DNA from: Eubacterium sp. AB3007
GTDB lineage: Bacteria > Bacillota > Clostridia > Peptostreptococcales > Anaerovoracaceae
Length of the DNA stretch: 64,000 bases
Assembly (NCBI RefSeq): GCF_000688015.1
Contig: NZ_JIAD01000001.1
Location: forward strand, 1,054,001 to 1,118,000
Direction: 5' to 3'
In this document: positions 1-9,175 of the stretch, piece by piece
Layout of the letters: every line of letters begins with the position of its first letter
Numbering within the stretch: the stretch's first letter is position 1
Position numbers and translations under genes: made by a program
The notes under the pieces: model-generated
Databases searched by the model: none
The model's input: the letters and a program-made list of their open reading frames with translations, nothing else
What the model was told of the DNA's origin: nothing

Positions 1-34
1 ATACCAGTTATTTTGTGATTTTTCACAAAAACTA

Positions 35-63
35 TTGACATTCTTCGTCCATTGATGTAACAT
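35..63 (+). promoter_or_regulatory. Sigma-A promoter of the Trp T-box / trpB2 unit
   Basis: TTGACA at 35-40 and TAACAT at 58-63 are separated by 17 bp. This places the transcript start near base 70, just ahead of the T-box leader. Confidence 0.7.
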
Positions 64-84
64 ACATACATAATTCAATAACCC

Positions 85-356
85 CTAAACCAATGAGGGA
101 GAGTGAGTAGGCTTTGTGCCCTGCTTCTGAGAGAGCCGCCGACGGTGAGATGGCGGTAGGTAAGAGCAAGGCTGAATGGACTCCTGAGGGCGAACCGAAC
201 GGGCAGGATCCCAAGTAGGCGAGACGGAGAACAAACTTCGTGACCAAACTGAGCATATGATGGTATGCGCAAGAGCGGGCGTGTCAAGCGCCAAGCCGGG
301 TGGCACCGCAGGAGAACTATACCCCTGTCCCAGCAGATCGTTGGGACAGGGGTTTT
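85..356 (+). promoter_or_regulatory. T-box leader, tryptophan specifier
   Basis: Seen: an AGTA-type internal loop near 105-109, a specifier loop GAA-TGG-A with the Trp codon UGG at 177-179 followed by CTCCTGAG, a small stem III (gcatatgatggtatgc near 253-269), the T-box core GGGTGGCACCGC at 298-309, and an intrinsic terminator with arms at 322-332 and 342-352 followed by T5. The variable base after UGG in the core is C, which would pair with a G discriminator, as in bacterial tRNA-Trp, so it agrees with the specifier. Uncharged tRNA-Trp should favour the antiterminator and switch on trpB2. Confidence 0.93.
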
Positions 357-377
357 TGCTTTACAAGGAGGTAAGAA

Positions 378-1763
378 ATGTCAAAGAAAACTAGCACCAT
401 TCCATACAAGATCTATCTCGAAGAGAGCGAGATGCCGACCCAGTACTACAACATGCGGGCGGACATGAAGAAGAAACCGGCCCCTCTGGTGAATCCGGGT
501 ACAGGGCAGCCGATGACCAGAGAAGAACTCTGCGGAGTCTTCTGCGAGGAACTGGTGGAGCAGGAACTGGATGATACCACACCGTTCATCGAGATCCCTA
601 AGGAAATCCGGGACTTTTACAAGATGTATCGGCCTTCTCCCCTGGTGCGCGCTTACTGTCTGGAGGAGAAACTGGACACACCGGCCCACATCTACTATAA
701 GTTCGAGGGGAATAACACCAGCGGCTCCCATAAGCTGAATTCCGCCATCGCCCAGGCTTACTATGCTAAGAAGCAGGGACTCAAGGGAGTCACCACGGAG
801 ACCGGTGCCGGCCAGTGGGGCACCGCCCTTTCCATGGCCTGCAGCTACCTGGACATGGATCTGAAGGTGTATATGGTGAAGGTGAGTTATGAGCAAAAGC
901 CCTTCCGCAGAGAGGTCATGCGCACCTATGGCGCAGAGGTCACGCCCTCTCCATCCATGACCACGGAGATCGGAAAGAAGATCAACGCGGAGCATCCGGG
1001 CACCACCGGATCACTTGGCTGCGCCATCTCTGAGGCGGTAGAATATGCTGTCTCCCATGAGGGTTACAGATATGTGCTGGGCAGTGTGCTGAATCAGGTC
1101 CTCCTGCACCAGAGTGTCATCGGTCTGGAGACCAAGGCGGCGCTGGACAAGTACGGGATCAAGCCCGACATGATCATCGGATGTGCCGGTGGAGGATCCA
1201 ATCTGGGTGGACTCATTGCGCCCTTTATGGGAGAAAAACTCAGGGGAGAAGCAGATTATGAGATCCTGGCCATCGAACCAGCCTCCTGCCCCAGCTTTAC
1301 CAGAGGGATCTATGCCTATGACTTTTGCGACACCGGGGAGATCTGCCCCCTGGCCAAGATGTATACGTTGGGCAGCCAGTTCATCCCCTCGGCCAACCAC
1401 GCAGGCGGCCTCAGGTTCCACGGGATGAGCACGACTTTGTCTGAGCTGTATGATCAGGGCCTGATGAGTGCCAGAGCCTACGAGCAGACAGAGGTGTTTG
1501 CAGCGGCTGAGCAATTCGCCCGTATCGAGGGGATCCTTCCCGCCCCGGAGAGCAGCCACGCCATCAAGGCCGCCATCGACGAAGCTCTGAAATGCAAGGA
1601 AACCGGCGAAGAGAAGACCATCGTCTTCGGCCTCACCGGCACCGGCTACTTCGATCTGAAGGCCTACGAACAGTTCAATGACGGCACCATGACCGACCAC
1701 ATCCCGACGGACGAGGAACTGGCCGAGGCGAGGAAATGCCTGCCTCAGGTATCTGCGGTGTAA
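378..1763 (+). CDS. trpB2: TrpB2-type tryptophan synthase beta chain
   Basis: This PLP enzyme condenses indole with serine (or O-phosphoserine) to tryptophan in the cytosol. The 461-residue length and the long N-terminal extension before the PLP lysine are typical of the TrpB2 branch, which often works without TrpA. The Schiff-base lysine is in GSHKLNSA (K119), and a glycine-rich phosphate-binding loop CAGGGSN lies near residue 270. The start is fixed by AAGGAGG at 365-371, 7 bp ahead of the ATG. It stands alone, with no trpA or other trp gene nearby, and is governed by the Trp-specific T-box, so it probably serves indole salvage during Trp shortage. Function by family: strong; physiological role: inference. 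Confidence 0.93.
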   Translation: MSKKTSTIPYKIYLEESEMPTQYYNMRADMKKKPAPLVNPGTGQPMTREELCGVFCEELVEQELDDTTPFIEIPKEIRDFYKMYRPSPLVRAYCLEEKLDTPAHIYYKFEGNNTSGSHKLNSAIAQAYYAKKQGLKGVTTETGAGQWGTALSMACSYLDMDLKVYMVKVSYEQKPFRREVMRTYGAEVTPSPSMTTEIGKKINAEHPGTTGSLGCAISEAVEYAVSHEGYRYVLGSVLNQVLLHQSVIGLETKAALDKYGIKPDMIIGCAGGGSNLGGLIAPFMGEKLRGEADYEILAIEPASCPSFTRGIYAYDFCDTGEICPLAKMYTLGSQFIPSANHAGGLRFHGMSTTLSELYDQGLMSARAYEQTEVFAAAEQFARIEGILPAPESSHAIKAAIDEALKCKETGEEKTIVFGLTGTGYFDLKAYEQFNDGTMTDHIPTDEELAEARKCLPQVSAV

Positions 1764-1782
1764 GGTTCTGTCTGCCTTCAAC

Positions 1783-1832
1783 ATGGGGCTGCTTCCCAAA
1801 GCATTGAAACATGCCGATGGCAGCAGCCCCAT
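1783..1832. repeat. GGCTGCT hairpin, copy 1, after trpB2
   Basis: Arms ATGGGGCTGC (1783-1792) and GCAGCCCCAT (1823-1832) enclose an inner GCAT/ATGC pair. It lies between convergent genes but has no T-run on either strand. It resembles the gpmI terminator at 34586-34627 and a third copy at 35031-35073. Confidence 0.6.
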
Positions 1833-1861
1833 AAAACGAGGAAGTCTCACTATCCCTGAAG

Positions 1862-2080
1862 TCAATCCAGCTCAGCTGGATGCCCCTCTCTCTTCGCCAT
1901 TCTTTTTCTATGCCAAACAAGCATGGCCGTCAGTAGGATCAGTGCCACCAGAACAAGTCCGATCCAGATGGAGAAGGGCGTTCTGTCGCCGGTCTTCACA
2001 TATGTGGCAGATCTCTTCGCTTTCTTCTTTTTACCTCCGGTGACCCCTTTCTTCTCCTTATCCTGATCGACTCCCTTCAC
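1862..2080 (-). CDS. Small membrane protein resembling a sortase-type C-terminal wall anchor
   Basis: A 72-residue frame starts at a GTG whose last bases overlap the stop of the upstream regulator gene (GTGA). It has a lysine-rich N-terminus, then YVKTGDRTP, one membrane segment of about 20 hydrophobic residues, and a basic tail (HRKRMAKR). The TGD-hydrophobic-basic layout is that of a cell-wall sorting signal, but no exported domain or signal peptide precedes it. In the same frame upstream, inside the regulator gene, the codons would read as an EPVTEPVTET-like linker. It may be the remnant of a surface protein whose body was lost, or a small coupled membrane protein. Function unknown. Confidence 0.5.
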   Translation of the reverse strand: MKGVDQDKEKKGVTGGKKKKAKRSATYVKTGDRTPFSIWIGLVLVALILLTAMLVWHRKRMAKREGHPAELD

Positions 2081-2850
2081 CTCAGTTTCCGTAACAGGCT
2101 CTGTAACAGGCTCATATATTCCCCCCGGTATACATCGAAGAACGATCCCCCGTTTTTTTCCAGTTCAAAATAATCACAAGGAATCTTGTCCGGCACCACA
2201 CCGATCATGCCGCGTTGCCTGATCAATGCTTCGCTTCGGTCAACACGCGAGAAGACCTGCGCCAGATCCGTCTTCAGATTCTTCAGATAAGATGCCTTCT
2301 TCCGAAGATCCTGATCCCCCCACAGTACAGACACGAGTTCCTGGTTCGTACACATGGCGCCGCGCCGATCGATCAGATACGCCAGAAGTTCCTTAGTTTT
2401 CTGGTAACGGAAAGCGACAGGCCTCCCCTCCACAAAGCATTCAAAAGCCCCGAAAGTCCGAATATAGAAATCCGGTTTCTCCTTCGATCGCTGCTCCACA
2501 CCGTACTCCTGATTCCAGTGGAACTCCCAGTTGATCTTTTCTTCCGTGACAGGCCTTACGATATATCCGGACACGTGAAGTTGAAATGCCTTCATCGTGT
2601 ACTTTTCGTTTCCAGCCAGCACCACGACCCTCGTTTGTCTGGAGACTTCAACGATCCTTTCTTCCAATGACGGACAACCGTTTTCGATCCATTCCGCATC
2701 GAAAAAAATATACTCATAGGGACTCTCCACCGTCCTCTTCAACATACTGTTCACATCACGCGCGATGTGGACCGAGCATCCTCTTCTCATGATGATGTTC
2801 TTCATATACTCGGCTTCGTTGTAATCTGTAAGGCCGATCAGGACCAACAT
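2077..2850 (-). CDS. Atypical response-regulator-like protein with winged-helix (SARP-like) output domain
   Basis: The N-terminal ~115 residues have a receiver-like pattern (LVLIGLTDYNE at the start, FFDAEW in the middle, VSGYIVRP near the end), but the usual acidic pair and phospho-Asp context are weak, so phosphorylation is doubtful. After a linker, residues ~130-255 form a winged-helix domain of the kind joined to BTAD/SARP regulators (IRTFGAFECFVEGRPV, TKELLAYLIDRRG, NLKTDL). The same architecture is present at 50009-50806. I chose the ATG at 2850, nine bases after GGAGG, rather than an upstream GTG. No sensor kinase is adjacent. Target unknown; the neighbouring wall-anchor fragment suggests a surface-protein link. 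Confidence 0.7.
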   Translation of the reverse strand: MLVLIGLTDYNEAEYMKNIIMRRGCSVHIARDVNSMLKRTVESPYEYIFFDAEWIENGCPSLEERIVEVSRQTRVVVLAGNEKYTMKAFQLHVSGYIVRPVTEEKINWEFHWNQEYGVEQRSKEKPDFYIRTFGAFECFVEGRPVAFRYQKTKELLAYLIDRRGAMCTNQELVSVLWGDQDLRKKASYLKNLKTDLAQVFSRVDRSEALIRQRGMIGVVPDKIPCDYFELEKNGGSFFDVYRGEYMSLLQSLLRKLR

Positions 2851-2970
2851 TTTCGGCACCTCCTCGATTTACACGTTGAAGTCAATTATACCAACACAAT
2901 CAGCACAAAATAGACATCCTTTAGTTATTAATAAGACATACACCGCAAGTCATTTTTCTAATCATTATCG

Positions 2971-3002
2971 TAAAAAAAAACTGCCAGATGGCAGATTTTT
3001 TA
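2971..3002 (-). terminator. Intrinsic terminator of the MFS gene
   Basis: On the minus strand TCTGCC and GGCAG(A) form a short stem with a 4-base loop, followed by nine T residues. Confidence 0.75.
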
Positions 3003-3019
3003 GACGGGTCGTCACACCC

Positions 3020-4390
3020 TCAATCTTGTCCCCTCGCCATGGACATGAACACCGCTGCCACCCCCAGCGCGATGAAAATACAGAAGGTCACATGCAGTGT
3101 CTGAACCAGTTCCTGCGCACTGACCGCGTCCAACGCCCTGTTTCCCAGATAACTGCCAGCCACCAATGTGACGATAGCCATGCTGGAAGCGTGCCCATAG
3201 GTCCGCATGGTAGCCAGGATGGAGTTGGCCACACTCAGATCCTTCTTCTCCACACGTGCCATGATAGCATTGGTATTGGGTGAGGAGAAGAGCGCAAACC
3301 CAAACCCCTCGATGACCAGTGCGATGAGCACATACCACAGGGGTGTCTCTGTCTTCAGAAAAGCAAACAGGATCAGTCCTATCACACAGAAGCACATGCC
3401 CGTACTGGCCAGTTTCCAGGGCGGTACCCGATCTGAAAGTTTCCCCATCATCGGAGAGAATATAGCCTGCACAACAGGCATGGTGATCAGGATCAACCCG
3501 GCTGTCTGTGAATTGTACCCCATATCCACCTGCAGATAGATACTGACCAGGTAACTGATGGCAAAGGTGGCCCCATAGTTCAGCATAGCAGCAAAATTGG
3601 AGAGCGTATAAACCCTGTCTCTGGTGAACATGGAAAGTCGGATCACCGGCTCCACTGCTCGGTTCTCCACAAAGATAAACAACACGAAGAGAAGGAGTCC
3701 TGTTACCAGAAAGAGCTTACTCATCAGACCTCCGGTAAAGGTGCTGAACCCATACAGGCTCATCCCCACGGAGCCGATGAACAGCAGACTCCCTGTTACA
3801 TCCGGCCGGGTCTTGCTCTGTGGTCTGTCCGCTGGCGCCGCCCGCAGCGACAGCAGGAAAGACGCCACGCAGGCGATGGCTGTCACCGCGAAGATAGACC
3901 GCCACCCCAGGTTGTGGTTCAGAACTCCTCCCAGCACCGGTCCCAGTGATAGTCCGGTGTATACCGCTGCCGTGGACAGTCCCAGTACCCTGCCCCGTTC
4001 CTGCGGCGGATAGGAGGCAATCAGCATGGCGTTGTTGGTAGAGAAGATCATCGATCCTGCCACCCCCTGCAAAACACGCAGTACAAGCAGCATTCGGATA
4101 GAGACAGCAAAGCAACTGGCCAGAGATACGAGGCCCATCAAGCTGATCCCGATCATGAGGATGCGTTTTCGGCCAGTGGCATCCGCCAGTTTCCCCATCG
4201 GAACGCTGAGGGAACTCACCGTCAACATATAGGCGGTTACGATCCATCCAATCGTCACGGCACTGGTATGAAACTCTGCTTCCAAAGTCGGAACACAGAG
4301 ATTGATGGCGCTTCCCAGAAAAGTGGTGATAAGTGCTGTCACCACTGTCATTCGTAGAGTATTCTTCTGTTGCTCTGCCGTATATTCCAT
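3020..4390 (-). CDS. MFS drug:H+ exporter, DHA2-like
   Basis: A 456-residue integral membrane protein with many hydrophobic segments. The MFS loop-2/3 signature is visible as GKLADATGRKRIL near residues 65-78, and an antiporter motif-C-like stretch (GLSLGPVLGGVL) lies near residue 150, which points to proton-driven efflux (QacA/EmrB-like). The gene is single, bounded by terminators on both sides, and has no adjacent regulator. The start ATG follows GGGGACAG. Substrate cannot be told from sequence. Confidence 0.88.
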   Translation of the reverse strand: MEYTAEQQKNTLRMTVVTALITTFLGSAINLCVPTLEAEFHTSAVTIGWIVTAYMLTVSSLSVPMGKLADATGRKRILMIGISLMGLVSLASCFAVSIRMLLVLRVLQGVAGSMIFSTNNAMLIASYPPQERGRVLGLSTAAVYTGLSLGPVLGGVLNHNLGWRSIFAVTAIACVASFLLSLRAAPADRPQSKTRPDVTGSLLFIGSVGMSLYGFSTFTGGLMSKLFLVTGLLLFVLFIFVENRAVEPVIRLSMFTRDRVYTLSNFAAMLNYGATFAISYLVSIYLQVDMGYNSQTAGLILITMPVVQAIFSPMMGKLSDRVPPWKLASTGMCFCVIGLILFAFLKTETPLWYVLIALVIEGFGFALFSSPNTNAIMARVEKKDLSVANSILATMRTYGHASSMAIVTLVAGSYLGNRALDAVSAQELVQTLHVTFCIFIALGVAAVFMSMARGQD

Positions 4391-4408
4391 GTCTGTCCCC
4401 TGTTGAAA

Positions 4409-4438
4409 GCGCGCCGCACTGTGGGTGTCGCGGCGCGC
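4409..4438. terminator. GC-rich hairpin between the MFS and metA-lysC genes
   Basis: Perfect arms GCGCGCCGC (4409-4417) and GCGGCGCGC (4430-4438) lie just after the metA-lysC stop codon. The T-run is poor, so termination is likely but not certain. Confidence 0.55.
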
Positions 4439-4446
4439 AAGGCATT

Positions 4447-6702
4447 CTATTTCTTGACGAATTCCGAGTAGATGGCCTTGATGGCTTCTCGGAAGTTGTT
4501 CTCTTCGATTCCGATCAGCATACTGATCCCATCCACGCCATAGTCAAGCAGCTTCACGTTGATCTGCTCAGCCGCCAGCGCTGTCAGGATCCTCACGCTG
4601 ACTCCCGGAGAGACTGCCATGTGCCGGCTGACGATGGCGATGGTCGCAAGACCATCCGTGATGCTGACTTTGTCCGCGTCGATGGCCGTCCGAAGCTTCT
4701 CGCTGAGCTCACGCTTACGCCCCTTCACCTGCTCTTCATCCACCAGAACATTCAGGGTGTCCACTCCAGCCAGCATGCTGTTCACAGTGATCTCTTCCTG
4801 GGCAAACACCTGGAGAAGCTTGGTGCGAATGTCGCTGTCTGCGTTCAGACGATCCTTCTCCACCATGATGCTGGCATGCCCGGTCTCCCCGGAGATGCCG
4901 GAGATCTTCAGGATAGAAGGATAGTAGTCAGCGTTCTTTACGATGAGGGTTCCCGCCTCTTCCGGCTTATCAGTGTTCCGGATATTCACCGGAATACCCA
5001 CCTTGCGTACCGGATAGACTGCATCCTCGTGCATCACCTCTGTCCCTCGTGCAGTGATCTCCCGCAGTTCCTTGTAGGTAATCACAGGTACAGTCAACGG
5101 GTTGCGCACGATCCCCGGGTCTGCCATGAGGAGTCCGCTGACATCCGTCCAGTTCTCGTATACATCTCCCTTCACTGCCGCCGCTACAAGCGCGCCGGTA
5201 ATGTCCGATCCTCCCCGGGAGAAAGTACGGATCCGGCCCTCTGTATCCTTTCCGTAGAATCCGGGCACCACCGCGTTATCGTGGGGATCCATGACAGTCG
5301 CGATCCTCGCCACTGTTTCCTTATATTGCAGGTCCCCTTTCTCATCGAAGAGGATCATCTCTTCCGCATCCACAAAGTCATACCCGAGATAGGCTGCCAT
5401 GATCTTGGCAGCCAGGTATTCTCCCCGGCTCACCAGGTAGTCCTCTCCGGCGCCGTCGCGGTAGGTATTACGGATCCGGTCGATCTCGCTGTCAAGATCA
5501 AAATCCAGTCCCAGTCCCCGCACGATGCTTCGGAATCGGGTGATGATCTTGATCATCATGGAATCAAACTGTCCCTCTTCCGTGGCCTTGATGAAAAGAT
5601 CGGTGACCTTGATATCTTCCTTGTTGCGCTTTCCGGGAGCGGACACCACAACATAGTGCCTCGCCTCTTCCTCCCGCACGATGGCTGCCGCCTTCTTGAA
5701 CTGGGCCGCCGTCGCCAGCGAGGTCCCGCCGAACTTCACCACCTTGAAATCCGCCTTGCCGTCCAGCGGTGCCAACAGGTCCTCGCTGCTGATCTGCTGG
5801 ATATCGTAAGGGGTAGACTGGTACACAAAGTAGTTCAGCCAGTTGGAATAAAGCAGATTGGCGCAGGACCGCCACCGCACGATGGGTGTCTTGGTGTCAT
5901 CATCGTCCGGGAAGTAGTTCTTGGGGACCTTCGGATGGATGCCCGCCGCCTTGTCCCGCTCGTACTCATTCATCAAGGTATTCCAATCGTACTCCGAGTG
6001 GCCCATGATGAAGATCTGGCGATCGTTGGTGCTCTTCACGGCGAACACCCCTGCCTCATCCGAGCTGGCCACGATCTTCAGTTCCGGCACCGCCTCGATA
6101 TCTTCCCGGTAGTTGGTAGTGTTCCGGGAATGAGGTACATAGAAGGTGTCATCGAACCCGCGGAACAGCATCCCGTTCTGATAGTCCAGATGATGCTCGT
6201 ATACACCCGATAGTTTCTCCGGGAGCAGATGTTTCTGGATCCCGTAGTGGTAGTACAGCGCTGCCTGGGCCCCCCAGCAGATGTGGAAGGTACTATGGAC
6301 ATGGCTCTTGCTCCACTCCATGATCTCACAGAGCTCATCCCAGTATTCCACCTCCTCGAACTCCAAAAGCTCGATGGGCGCACCAGTAATGATCATCCCA
6401 TCGTAATATCGGTTTCGAACATCCTCAAATGTCTTGTAAAAGGCGATCATGTGCTCCTGGGAGGTATGTGCCGCCTTATGGCTGCTGGTCTGCAGAAGCT
6501 CCAGCTCGATCTGCAGCGGCGTGTTTCCAAGCAATCTGGTGAGCTGTGTCTCCGTATCGATCTTGGTGGGCATCAGGTTCAATAATAGGATATGCAGCGG
6601 CCGGATATCCTGGGTGATCGCCCTGGAATCCGTCATGACAAACACGTTTTCCTTGGTCAGTGTGTCTACCGCCGGCAGATTGTTCGGTACTTTGATTGGC
6701 AC
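4447..6702 (-). CDS. Fused homoserine O-acyltransferase (MetA) - aspartate kinase
   Basis: One 751-residue frame carries two enzymes of the aspartate pathway. Residues 1-~310 are MetA: nucleophile Cys142 in HICWGAQ, His235 and Glu237 in MGHSEYDW, all at the positions known from E. coli MetA. Residue 111 is Glu (GAPIELLEF); in characterised homologues Glu111 selects acetyl-CoA and Gly111 succinyl-CoA, so this is predicted to be an acetyltransferase. Residues ~316-751 are aspartokinase: KFGGTS at 323-328, FSRGGSD in the catalytic core, and two ACT-type domains in the last ~130 residues for feedback control. Aspartate phosphorylation and homoserine activation are thus physically joined. The GTG start follows CAGGAGG. 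No SAM riboswitch or T-box is seen upstream. Confidence 0.93.
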   Translation of the reverse strand: MPIKVPNNLPAVDTLTKENVFVMTDSRAITQDIRPLHILLLNLMPTKIDTETQLTRLLGNTPLQIELELLQTSSHKAAHTSQEHMIAFYKTFEDVRNRYYDGMIITGAPIELLEFEEVEYWDELCEIMEWSKSHVHSTFHICWGAQAALYYHYGIQKHLLPEKLSGVYEHHLDYQNGMLFRGFDDTFYVPHSRNTTNYREDIEAVPELKIVASSDEAGVFAVKSTNDRQIFIMGHSEYDWNTLMNEYERDKAAGIHPKVPKNYFPDDDDTKTPIVRWRSCANLLYSNWLNYFVYQSTPYDIQQISSEDLLAPLDGKADFKVVKFGGTSLATAAQFKKAAAIVREEEARHYVVVSAPGKRNKEDIKVTDLFIKATEEGQFDSMMIKIITRFRSIVRGLGLDFDLDSEIDRIRNTYRDGAGEDYLVSRGEYLAAKIMAAYLGYDFVDAEEMILFDEKGDLQYKETVARIATVMDPHDNAVVPGFYGKDTEGRIRTFSRGGSDITGALVAAAVKGDVYENWTDVSGLLMADPGIVRNPLTVPVITYKELREITARGTEVMHEDAVYPVRKVGIPVNIRNTDKPEEAGTLIVKNADYYPSILKISGISGETGHASIMVEKDRLNADSDIRTKLLQVFAQEEITVNSMLAGVDTLNVLVDEEQVKGRKRELSEKLRTAIDADKVSITDGLATIAIVSRHMAVSPGVSVRILTALAAEQINVKLLDYGVDGISMLIGIEENNFREAIKAIYSEFVKK

Positions 6703-6798
6703 TTGTACGGCCTCCTGTCTAATATATATACAAAGTATAGTTTATCACAAACCCTGCACTTTCTCAACCCTCTCGCCCAAAGCCCGGCGGCCTGTCTC

Positions 6799-7908
6799 CT
6801 ACTTCAGGTTCTCTGGATTGAGACCTTCCAGTTCCGGCAACACGAACAGGCCATCCTTTCTGACCAGCACGTCATCCATCCAGATCTCCCCGCCGCCGTA
6901 CTCGGGCCGCTGTATCATCACGAGATCCCAGTGGACAGCGGATTTGTTGCCGTTAGGCGCATCCTCGTAGCACATCCCAGGTGTCAGGTGGAAACTGCCG
7001 GCGATCTTTTCGTCAAACAGGGTATCCTTCATGGGATCCAGAATGTATGGATTGAATCCGAAGGAGAACTCACCGAAATACCTGGCCCCTTCATCTGTAT
7101 CCAGGATCTGGTTGATCCGCTCGTTGTCGTTGGCGGTGGCTTTCACGATCTTTCCATTCTCGATCTCGAACCGGATATCTTCGAAGGTAAACCCCTGTTC
7201 CAGGGACACGGTGTTGTAATGGATCACACCGTTCATAGAGTTTCTTACCGGTGCTGTATACAGTTCTCCATCCGGGATATTGCATTCTCCGGCACACTTC
7301 ACCGCCGGGATCCCCTTGATAGAGAATGTCAGATCTGTGTCCGGTCCCAGAATGCGTACCCGGTCCGTCCGTTCCATCAGTTCCTTCAGCGGATCCATGG
7401 CCCTGCTCATCTTGCTGTAATCCAAGGTGCACACATCATAGAAGAACTCCTGGAAAGCCTCCGTACTCCGTCCCGCCAGCTGGGCAATAGAAGGCGCCGG
7501 GTACCGCAGGATCACCCACTTGGTCTTATCCACCCGCCAGTCCAGCGTGGGCGTCAGCAGTCTGTTGTACATATTCAGCTTATCTACCGGCACATCGGAA
7601 AGCTCTGCGTTGTTCGCCCCCGCCCGCACCGCGATATAGGCATCCATCCCCTTCATCTGGTAAAGAGAATAGTCATTCATGAAAGACAGCTGCTCCTCAC
7701 TGGCGCCCAGCAGGAGCTCCCTGGTCACGGAAGCCTCCGACCGGTTAACAAAAGGCTGTCCTCCTGCTTTGTATACGTCCTTCACGATCTGACGCACCAA
7801 CGGCACGCACTCATTCCCTTCGTACTCGATCAGTATATTCTCCCCTTCCTGCAGATGGCAGGAATAGTTGACCAGCAGGTCAGCCAGTTTCTTGTCTCTT
7901 GGATCCAT
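6799..7908 (-). CDS. M29-family metallo-aminopeptidase (AmpS/PepS-like)
   Basis: A 369-residue cytosolic peptidase with the clan MQ features: GECNIPDGE supplying metal-binding Glu residues, SFHLTPG and SAVHWDLVM supplying His and Asp ligands near the C-terminus. These enzymes remove N-terminal residues from short peptides with Co/Zn/Mn. Length is slightly below the usual ~410 because the N-terminus is short. AAAGGAGG lies 6 bp before the ATG. It is a single gene upstream of metA-lysC on the same strand with about 100 bp between them; peptide turnover fits an amino-acid-fermenting lifestyle, which is inference. Confidence 0.88.
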   Translation of the reverse strand: MDPRDKKLADLLVNYSCHLQEGENILIEYEGNECVPLVRQIVKDVYKAGGQPFVNRSEASVTRELLLGASEEQLSFMNDYSLYQMKGMDAYIAVRAGANNAELSDVPVDKLNMYNRLLTPTLDWRVDKTKWVILRYPAPSIAQLAGRSTEAFQEFFYDVCTLDYSKMSRAMDPLKELMERTDRVRILGPDTDLTFSIKGIPAVKCAGECNIPDGELYTAPVRNSMNGVIHYNTVSLEQGFTFEDIRFEIENGKIVKATANDNERINQILDTDEGARYFGEFSFGFNPYILDPMKDTLFDEKIAGSFHLTPGMCYEDAPNGNKSAVHWDLVMIQRPEYGGGEIWMDDVLVRKDGLFVLPELEGLNPENLK

Positions 7909-7929
7909 GGTTCCTCCTTTATATTTTCC

Positions 7930-7958
7930 TTGCCTGGTGGGCGATCCTGTGTTACAAT
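7930..7958 (+). promoter_or_regulatory. Promoter of tRNA-Ser
   Basis: TTGCCT (7930-7935) and TACAAT (7953-7958) with a 17-bp spacer, placed about 19 bp ahead of the mature tRNA end. Confidence 0.75.
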
Positions 7959-7976
7959 ATATGAGCTAACGATTCT

Positions 7977-8064
7977 GGAGAGATGTCAGAGTGGTCGATC
8001 GTGCGGCACTCGAAATGCCGTGCCCTTCACCGGGCCCCGGGTTCGAATCCCGGTCTCTCCGCCA
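7977..8064 (+). tRNA. tRNA-Ser (anticodon CGA)
   Basis: A full class II tRNA of 88 nt: acceptor GGAGAGA pairs with TCTCTCC, the anticodon loop CTCGAAA carries CGA, a long variable arm (GCCC...GGGC type) is present, the T-loop reads GGTTCGAATCC, the discriminator base is G, and CCA is encoded. It reads serine UCG codons. Confidence 0.97.
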
Positions 8065-8068
8065 TTAT

Positions 8069-8108
8069 AGCATTGAAATTTCAACGTTTCAATGCTGTTT
8101 TTTTATTT
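8069..8108 (+). terminator. Intrinsic terminator of tRNA-Ser
   Basis: Arms AGCATTGAAA and TTTCAATGCT with an 8-base loop are followed by GTTTTTTTATTTT. Confidence 0.9.
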
Positions 8109-8245
8109 TGTCCACATCTTCGACCCTGCAACCCGACCATTCCCCATTTGGGCAACCGCCCCTTTACGAAAGAACAGAGGCCGTCTTTTGAGACAGCCCC
8201 TGATGTAAATCCTCTCACTATCGCTCGGTACTCCGCCGCTGAAGT

Positions 8246-9175
8246 TTATTTGCATTTCTCCAGAAGCGCTTCCCATTTCCGGTCGACGTACGCTTGGGCG
8301 TCTTCGATCATCCACTCGTTCCCCTTGCGGAACATGTGGGCGAACCGCCCCTGCCGTACCAGAAAATCCTCCACCGGTCGTTTCTGTTTCGGCTCGTAGG
8401 ACAGGTGCCATTCTCCATCGATGACTTCGTACAGCGGCCATACACAGGTATCCACCGCCAACTTGCAGATCTCCGCCAGGTCTTCCATCTCGTACCGCCA
8501 GCCTCTGGGACAGGGGGAGAGCACATTCAGGAAGCAAGGACCCTCCGTGTAGATTGCCCGATGCGCCTTCTCGTGTATGTCACGAAAATCACCGAAGGTA
8601 GTGGTCTGCGCCACATAGGGCACGCCGTGTGCCGCAATGATGGCTGTCAGGTCTTTCTTGGTCTGGGTCTTTCCATAACTCTCCAGCCCCACCGGTGAGG
8701 TGGTAGCATCCGCAAACCGCGGTGTGGCGCTGGACCGCTGGATCCCTGTGTTCATATAGGCCTCGTTGTCGTAGCACACATAGACCATGTCATGCCCACG
8801 CTCCATGGCACCGGAAAGTGACTGCAGTCCGATGTCATAGGTCCCTCCATCGCCGCCAAAGCAGATGAACTTGTAATCTTCCTTCACCTTGCCTGCCTTG
8901 CGGAGCACCCGGTAAGCGGCTTCTACACCGCCGGTCATGGCCGCCGCGTTCTCAAAGGCGCTGTGGATGTAACTGTCCTCATAGGCGGTATCCGGATAGA
9001 TGAAGGTGGATACCTCCAGACAACTGGTGGCATTGGAGATGACGGCTTTGTCCTCTGGCTCCAGCGCCCGGAGCACCGCATTCACCGCGACACCCGCGCC
9101 GCACCCCGCACAAAGCCTGTGCCCCGGGGCAAACCGGCCCTTCTTATTCAATTGTTCCCTAAGCCTGTATGCCAT
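8246..9175 (-). CDS. 2-oxoacid:ferredoxin oxidoreductase, beta (TPP-binding) subunit
   Basis: The 309-residue beta subunit binds thiamine diphosphate and a [4Fe-4S] cluster. Seen: HRLCAGCG at the N-terminus (first two cluster cysteines), SCLEVST, the TPP motif GGDGGTYDIGLQSL with the downstream YDNEAYMNTG, and a further Cys in NVLSPCPRGW. With the alpha, gamma and delta subunits it oxidatively decarboxylates a 2-oxoacid to the acyl-CoA, reducing ferredoxin. It overlaps the alpha gene by 17 bp, which implies translational coupling. The subunit sequence alone does not separate pyruvate from branched-chain substrates; the Ile T-box upstream of the operon argues for branched-chain 2-oxoacids (VOR-like), which is inference. 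Confidence 0.9.
   Translation of the reverse strand: MAYRLREQLNKKGRFAPGHRLCAGCGAGVAVNAVLRALEPEDKAVISNATSCLEVSTFIYPDTAYEDSYIHSAFENAAAMTGGVEAAYRVLRKAGKVKEDYKFICFGGDGGTYDIGLQSLSGAMERGHDMVYVCYDNEAYMNTGIQRSSATPRFADATTSPVGLESYGKTQTKKDLTAIIAAHGVPYVAQTTTFGDFRDIHEKAHRAIYTEGPCFLNVLSPCPRGWRYEMEDLAEICKLAVDTCVWPLYEVIDGEWHLSYEPKQKRPVEDFLVRQGRFAHMFRKGNEWMIEDAQAYVDRKWEALLEKCK

Noticed and set aside
4333..6213. 626-codon open frame on plus, opposite metA-lysC
   Set aside because: Antisense to a coding region with all catalytic motifs; its sequence has no recognisable domain and no ribosome site.
8174..8200. Terminator after the oxidoreductase operon (GGCTGTCT/AGACGGCC)
   Set aside because: The stem needs G-T pairs and no T-run follows on the minus strand; left as possible but not annotated.
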